Shown one piece after another: positions 61,621 to 64,000 of a stretch of DNA of 64,000 bases. The first letter of the stretch is position 1; every line of letters begins with the position of its first letter. Position numbers and translations under genes: made by a program. The notes under the pieces are model-generated. The model was not told the origin of the DNA. It did not search any database and saw nothing but the letters and a program-made list of their open reading frames with translations. The DNA is from Peteryoungia desertarenae (lineage in GTDB: Bacteria; Pseudomonadota; Alphaproteobacteria; Rhizobiales; Rhizobiaceae): NCBI RefSeq assembly GCF_005860795.2, contig NZ_CP058351.1, positions 310,001 through 374,000 of the forward strand, given 5' to 3'.

Positions 61621-62718
61621 TCACGACTGGCTGTAAAGAAGCACGGATTGCGGTTCGACCTGCAGCGACAGACGGTCCCCCCTGAGGGGCACCGGACCGT
61701 CCTGACCTGTCAGCGCAACACGCAGATACTGTTCGGTCAGTCCCGCGACATGGACGATTGCGGTCCGTGATGCTCCGGCAAAGATGAGAGTTTCCACGGT
61801 TGCCAACAGGCTTCCGCCGCCTTCTTCACGACCGGACTGCACACGCAGATGCTCCGGCCTGACGCCGATCCGCACAGGGCTTCCCCTTGACGGGTAGCGG
61901 GCCGATACGAGATTGGCCGGTTGAAGCGTGATGAGGTGGCGACCGATCGCAACCCTGAGGTCTGCCCCGCTGACGTCTTCAACATGGCCGTCAAGGAAAT
62001 TGATGGTGCCGACAAAGTCGGCAATGAAGGCAGAGGCCGGACGGCTGTAGAGTTCGCGAGGCGTTCCGATCTGCTCAAGGCGACCGCCATGCATCACGGC
62101 GACCCGGTCCGACATGGTCAGGGCCTCTTCCTGGTCATGGGTGACATAGATGACCGTGGCGCCGATCCGTTCCTGGATCTGCTTGATCTCGATCTGCATG
62201 TTTTCCCGCAGTTTCTTGTCAAGGGCGCCAAGGGGTTCATCCATGAGGATGACCGGCGGATCGAAGACCAGGGCGCGCGCAACGGCGACCCGCTGCTGCT
62301 GGCCGCCAGACAGTTCATGAGGATAGCGATCGCGAAACGCTTGTAGCTGAACGAGGTCCAGCATGGTGTCGACCCGCTGGCGTGCCGCTCCTCCCTTGGC
62401 CAGATGCCGCATGCGAAGCGGGAATTCGACGTTCTCACGCACTGTCATATGGGGAAACAGGGCATATTTCTGAAACACGATGCCGATATTGCGATGATTG
62501 GGTGCAACGCGGGTGACGTCCTCGTCTCCGACATGGATCGAGCCTGCCGTCGGCGCCTTGAATCCGGCAATCATGGTCAGAAGCGAGGTCTTGCCGGAAC
62601 CGGACGGTCCCACGATCGAGACAAATTCACCCGCCTCGATCTTGATGCAGGTGTCATGGACGGCCCAGACCTGCCCGTAACGTTTCTGGACATGGCGGAG
62701 CGCCAGTGCTTCTCCCAT
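61621..62718 (-). CDS. ABC transporter ATP-binding protein (PotA-like)
   Basis: 365 aa from [20 protein letters not shown]. Walker [18 protein letters not shown], signature [20 protein letters not shown], Walker [14 protein letters not shown]-loop [13 protein letters not shown]-terminal TOBE-2 domain ([15 protein letters not shown]). The ATG at 62718 follows AAAGGGA; an ORF extending to 62883 runs through the operator region and is rejected. First gene of the operon, divergent from gntR. Confidence 0.92.
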   Translation of the reverse strand: MGEALALRHVQKRYGQVWAVHDTCIKIEAGEFVSIVGPSGSGKTSLLTMIAGFKAPTAGSIHVGDEDVTRVAPNHRNIGIVFQKYALFPHMTVRENVEFPLRMRHLAKGGAARQRVDTMLDLVQLQAFRDRYPHELSGGQQQRVAVARALVFDPPVILMDEPLGALDKKLRENMQIEIKQIQERIGATVIYVTHDQEEALTMSDRVAVMHGGRLEQIGTPRELYSRPASAFIADFVGTINFLDGHVEDVSGADLRVAIGRHLITLQPANLVSARYPSRGSPVRIGVRPEHLRVQSGREEGGGSLLATVETLIFAGASRTAIVHVAGLTEQYLRVALTGQDGPVPLRGDRLSLQVEPQSVLLYSQS

Positions 62719-62850
62719 GGAGTTCCCTTTCCTGTTTCTGTCAGTCGTGGCGCAGGCGCTCGGGAGGCGTTGCCTGAAAAATGACGTCTCTGCGCAGGTC
62801 CCACCCCTCACATTACGGGGCAGATGACTGGGATTGCGACAAATGCTAAT

Positions 62851-62907
62851 ATTTGGTGCGACAAAACTTTGTGAAAACTTCACATAGCAATTTTTGTTGC
62901 ATCATAA
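62851..62907. promoter_or_regulatory. Candidate GntR operators in the divergent promoter region
   Basis: TTTTGTTGCATCATAA (62892-62907) matches 14 of 16 bases of the perfect palindrome at 63662-63677. ATTTGGTGCGACAAAA (62851-62866) matches 13 of 16. They are 41 bp apart, about four helical turns, between the ATPase gene and gntR. Confidence 0.55.
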
Positions 62908-62931
62908 ATTCCGCAAGTCAACACGCTGAGG

Positions 62932-63630
62932 ATGAAAAAGATGGATGAACTGCGAGATCACGCGCAAAGCGGGCAGGCGCCGCGTCTGGGCGATGCTGCC
63001 TATGGACAATTGCGTGATCGCTTGAGCCGGGGCGTCTATCGGCCAGGCGACAAATTGACGGTCCGGTCTGTTGCCGAGGCGCTCGGTCTGAGCTCGACGC
63101 CGGCGCGCGACGCATTGAACCGTCTCGTTGCCGAAGGCGCCCTTGTTCACACGGGCCCGAAAACCGTGGTCATTCCCGTCCTGACCGAAGAAGACCTGCG
63201 GGAAATCACCATGATCCGCCTCGCGCTTGAGGGGCTGGCTGCAGAGCTGGCAGCTGAGCGCTGTCGACCTGAAGATGTTGCAAAGCTTCGGGATATTCAG
63301 CTGCTTATCAATCAGGCTCTGGACAGGGGTGCCTATAGCGATGCGCTTTGGCACAACAAGGAATTTCACTTCCATCTTTACGGCCTGTGCGCAATGCCCC
63401 GACTGGTGGCGATGATCGAGCCCCTGTGGCTGCGCGTCGGGCCTTCCTTTCACGGGCTCTATCCGGCCTTTGCAGAACAGCGTTACGGCGTGCGCAATCA
63501 CGATATGGCCATCGAGGCCATGCTGGATGGCGACGGACGCGCGTTGCGGGCCGCGATGGAGGGCGACATTCGCGACGGCTACCGGCGTCTCCGGCTGGCC
63601 CTGACCGAGCGCCAGGCCGGTCGCCCCTAG
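62932..63630 (+). CDS. GntR/FadR-family transcriptional regulator (FCD domain)
   Basis: 232 aa. Winged HTH: AYGQLRDRLSRGVYRPGDKL, TVRSVAEALGLSSTPARDAL then NRLVAEGALV. FCD ligand-binding domain: ITMIRLALEGLAAELAAERC, ALWHNKEFHFHLYGLCAMPR (metal-binding His pattern), GVRNHDMAIEAMLDGDG. A start at 62941 (MDELRDHAQS) has better GAGG spacing. Divergent from the ABC operon and upstream of an aminotransferase gene; probably controls both in response to the transported or catabolised compound. Confidence 0.92.
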   Translation: MKKMDELRDHAQSGQAPRLGDAAYGQLRDRLSRGVYRPGDKLTVRSVAEALGLSSTPARDALNRLVAEGALVHTGPKTVVIPVLTEEDLREITMIRLALEGLAAELAAERCRPEDVAKLRDIQLLINQALDRGAYSDALWHNKEFHFHLYGLCAMPRLVAMIEPLWLRVGPSFHGLYPAFAEQRYGVRNHDMAIEAMLDGDGRALRAAMEGDIRDGYRRLRLALTERQAGRP

Positions 63631-63661
63631 ATTTTTGTTATATTGACTTGACCTTTCTCAA

Positions 63662-63677
63662 TTTTGTTGCAACAAAA
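63662..63677. promoter_or_regulatory. Perfect 16-bp palindrome, candidate GntR operator
   Basis: TTTTGTTG-CAACAAAA, a perfect palindrome between gntR and the aminotransferase gene, 48-63 bp before the ATG at 63725. Two imperfect copies lie in the gntR/ABC promoter region. A TTGACTTGACC stretch just upstream (63646-63656) could hold the -35. Confidence 0.65.
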
Positions 63678-63724
63678 ATGCAAAGTCTTTGCAAAGCAGA
63701 GCCAATGGCAACACGAGGTGAAAG

Positions 63725-64000
63725 ATGCTGCAGGAACAAACAAGTGCGGCGGGGATAGACGATCCGCTGCAATCCCGGACCCTGTACGCCAGGGCGCGGA
63801 AGAGCTTTCCACTGGGAATCAACCGGGGGACCATGGAATTGGATCCCGGTCCCATCTACATGGCGTCGGGCCAGGGTGCCCATATCACCGATCTGGACGG
63901 ACGGCGTTACCTTGATCTCAACAACAATTTCACGACGCTTTTGCACGGCCATGCCTATCTGCCCGTCATGGAGGCTGTCAGCAAACAGCTGCGGCAAGGA
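63725..64000 (+). CDS. Class-III aminotransferase (glutamate-1-semialdehyde aminomutase-like), partial
   Basis: First 92 codons, cut by the window end. MLQEQTSAAGIDDPLQSRTL then YARARKSFPLGINRGT; IYMASGQGAHITDLDGRRYL then DLNNNFTTLLHGHAYLPVME is the N-terminal part of PLP class-III aminotransferases of the HemL type. GAGGTG precedes the ATG. It is probably catabolic and part of the GntR regulon rather than heme synthesis; the PLP lysine region is outside the window. Confidence 0.85.
   Translation, partial: MLQEQTSAAGIDDPLQSRTLYARARKSFPLGINRGTMELDPGPIYMASGQGAHITDLDGRRYLDLNNNFTTLLHGHAYLPVMEAVSKQLRQG

Noticed and set aside
63725..64000. Heme biosynthesis hemL
   Set aside because: Only the N-terminal 92 codons are present, and the context (GntR, polyamine-type ABC transporter) fits a catabolic class-III aminotransferase; alphaproteobacteria usually make aminolevulinate with HemA instead.

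Overview
The window looks like a chromosomal or large-replicon segment of an alphaproteobacterium, most likely Rhizobiaceae (Rhizobium, Agrobacterium or Ensifer type). The grounds are moderately high GC with rhizobial codon use, rhizobial-type IS66, IS110, IS630 and IS3 elements, and a UDP-QuiNAc-type O-antigen initiation module like that of Rhizobium etli. It is a surface-polysaccharide locus heavily remodelled by insertion sequences, followed by a regulatory and transport region that is almost free of them. No rRNA, tRNA or CRISPR array was seen.

Layout. 1-3.4 kb: an IS3 inside another IS3, each carrying an IS110 end at the same codon of its transposase. 3.6-4.3 kb: a lone SAM methyltransferase. 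4.5-12.7 kb: IS66 copies, one inserted inside another and a sister copy beside it. 12.8-14.8 kb: a large membrane glycosyltransferase-like protein. 15.1-20.7 kb: an IS630 containing an IS66 with a passenger gene, then an IS5-type element. 20.9-24.0 kb (+): wecE-rmlB-rmlA, which make a dTDP-4-amino-4,6-dideoxyhexose. 24.0-33.2 kb (-): gmd-rmd-wzm-wzt-FkbM methyltransferase-972-aa double glycosyltransferase-GT4, which make GDP-D-rhamnose, assemble the chain and export it by ABC transporter. 33.4-41.8 kb: one 8.4-kb nested IS stack at a single target site. 41.9-53 kb (-): a nucleotide-sugar reductase gene interrupted by an IS3, a 4,6-dehydratase, a polyprenyl-phosphate sugar transferase, a GT4, an O-antigen ligase/polymerase-like protein, a GT25, a GT-C transferase and a GT2-GtrA fusion. 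53.2-54.2 kb: galE.

54.8-64 kb: a fused MNT-HEPN protein; an apparent operon of a degenerate response regulator, an alpha-oxoamine synthase and a LuxR-type receptor, with a perfect palindrome before the synthase; then a polyamine-type ABC transporter divergent from a GntR regulator and the start of a class-III aminotransferase gene. Matching palindromes flank the GntR gene.

How the genes work together. The sugar-nucleotide enzymes (WecE/RmlAB, Gmd/Rmd, the dehydratase/reductase pair, GalE) supply donors. The PglC-like transferase would start the lipid-linked glycan, the GT4 proteins extend it, the FkbM methyltransferase may modify it, Wzm/Wzt export it and the ligase-like protein joins it to an acceptor. 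The IS insertion in the reductase predicts an altered O-antigen. The best candidate for an undescribed system is the alpha-oxoamine synthase-LuxR pair at 55.8-57.9 kb. The strongest mobile-DNA observation is the repeated IS110 insertion at one conserved codon of IS3 transposases. Element ends were set by eye from inverted repeats and target duplications and agree to the base in most cases.
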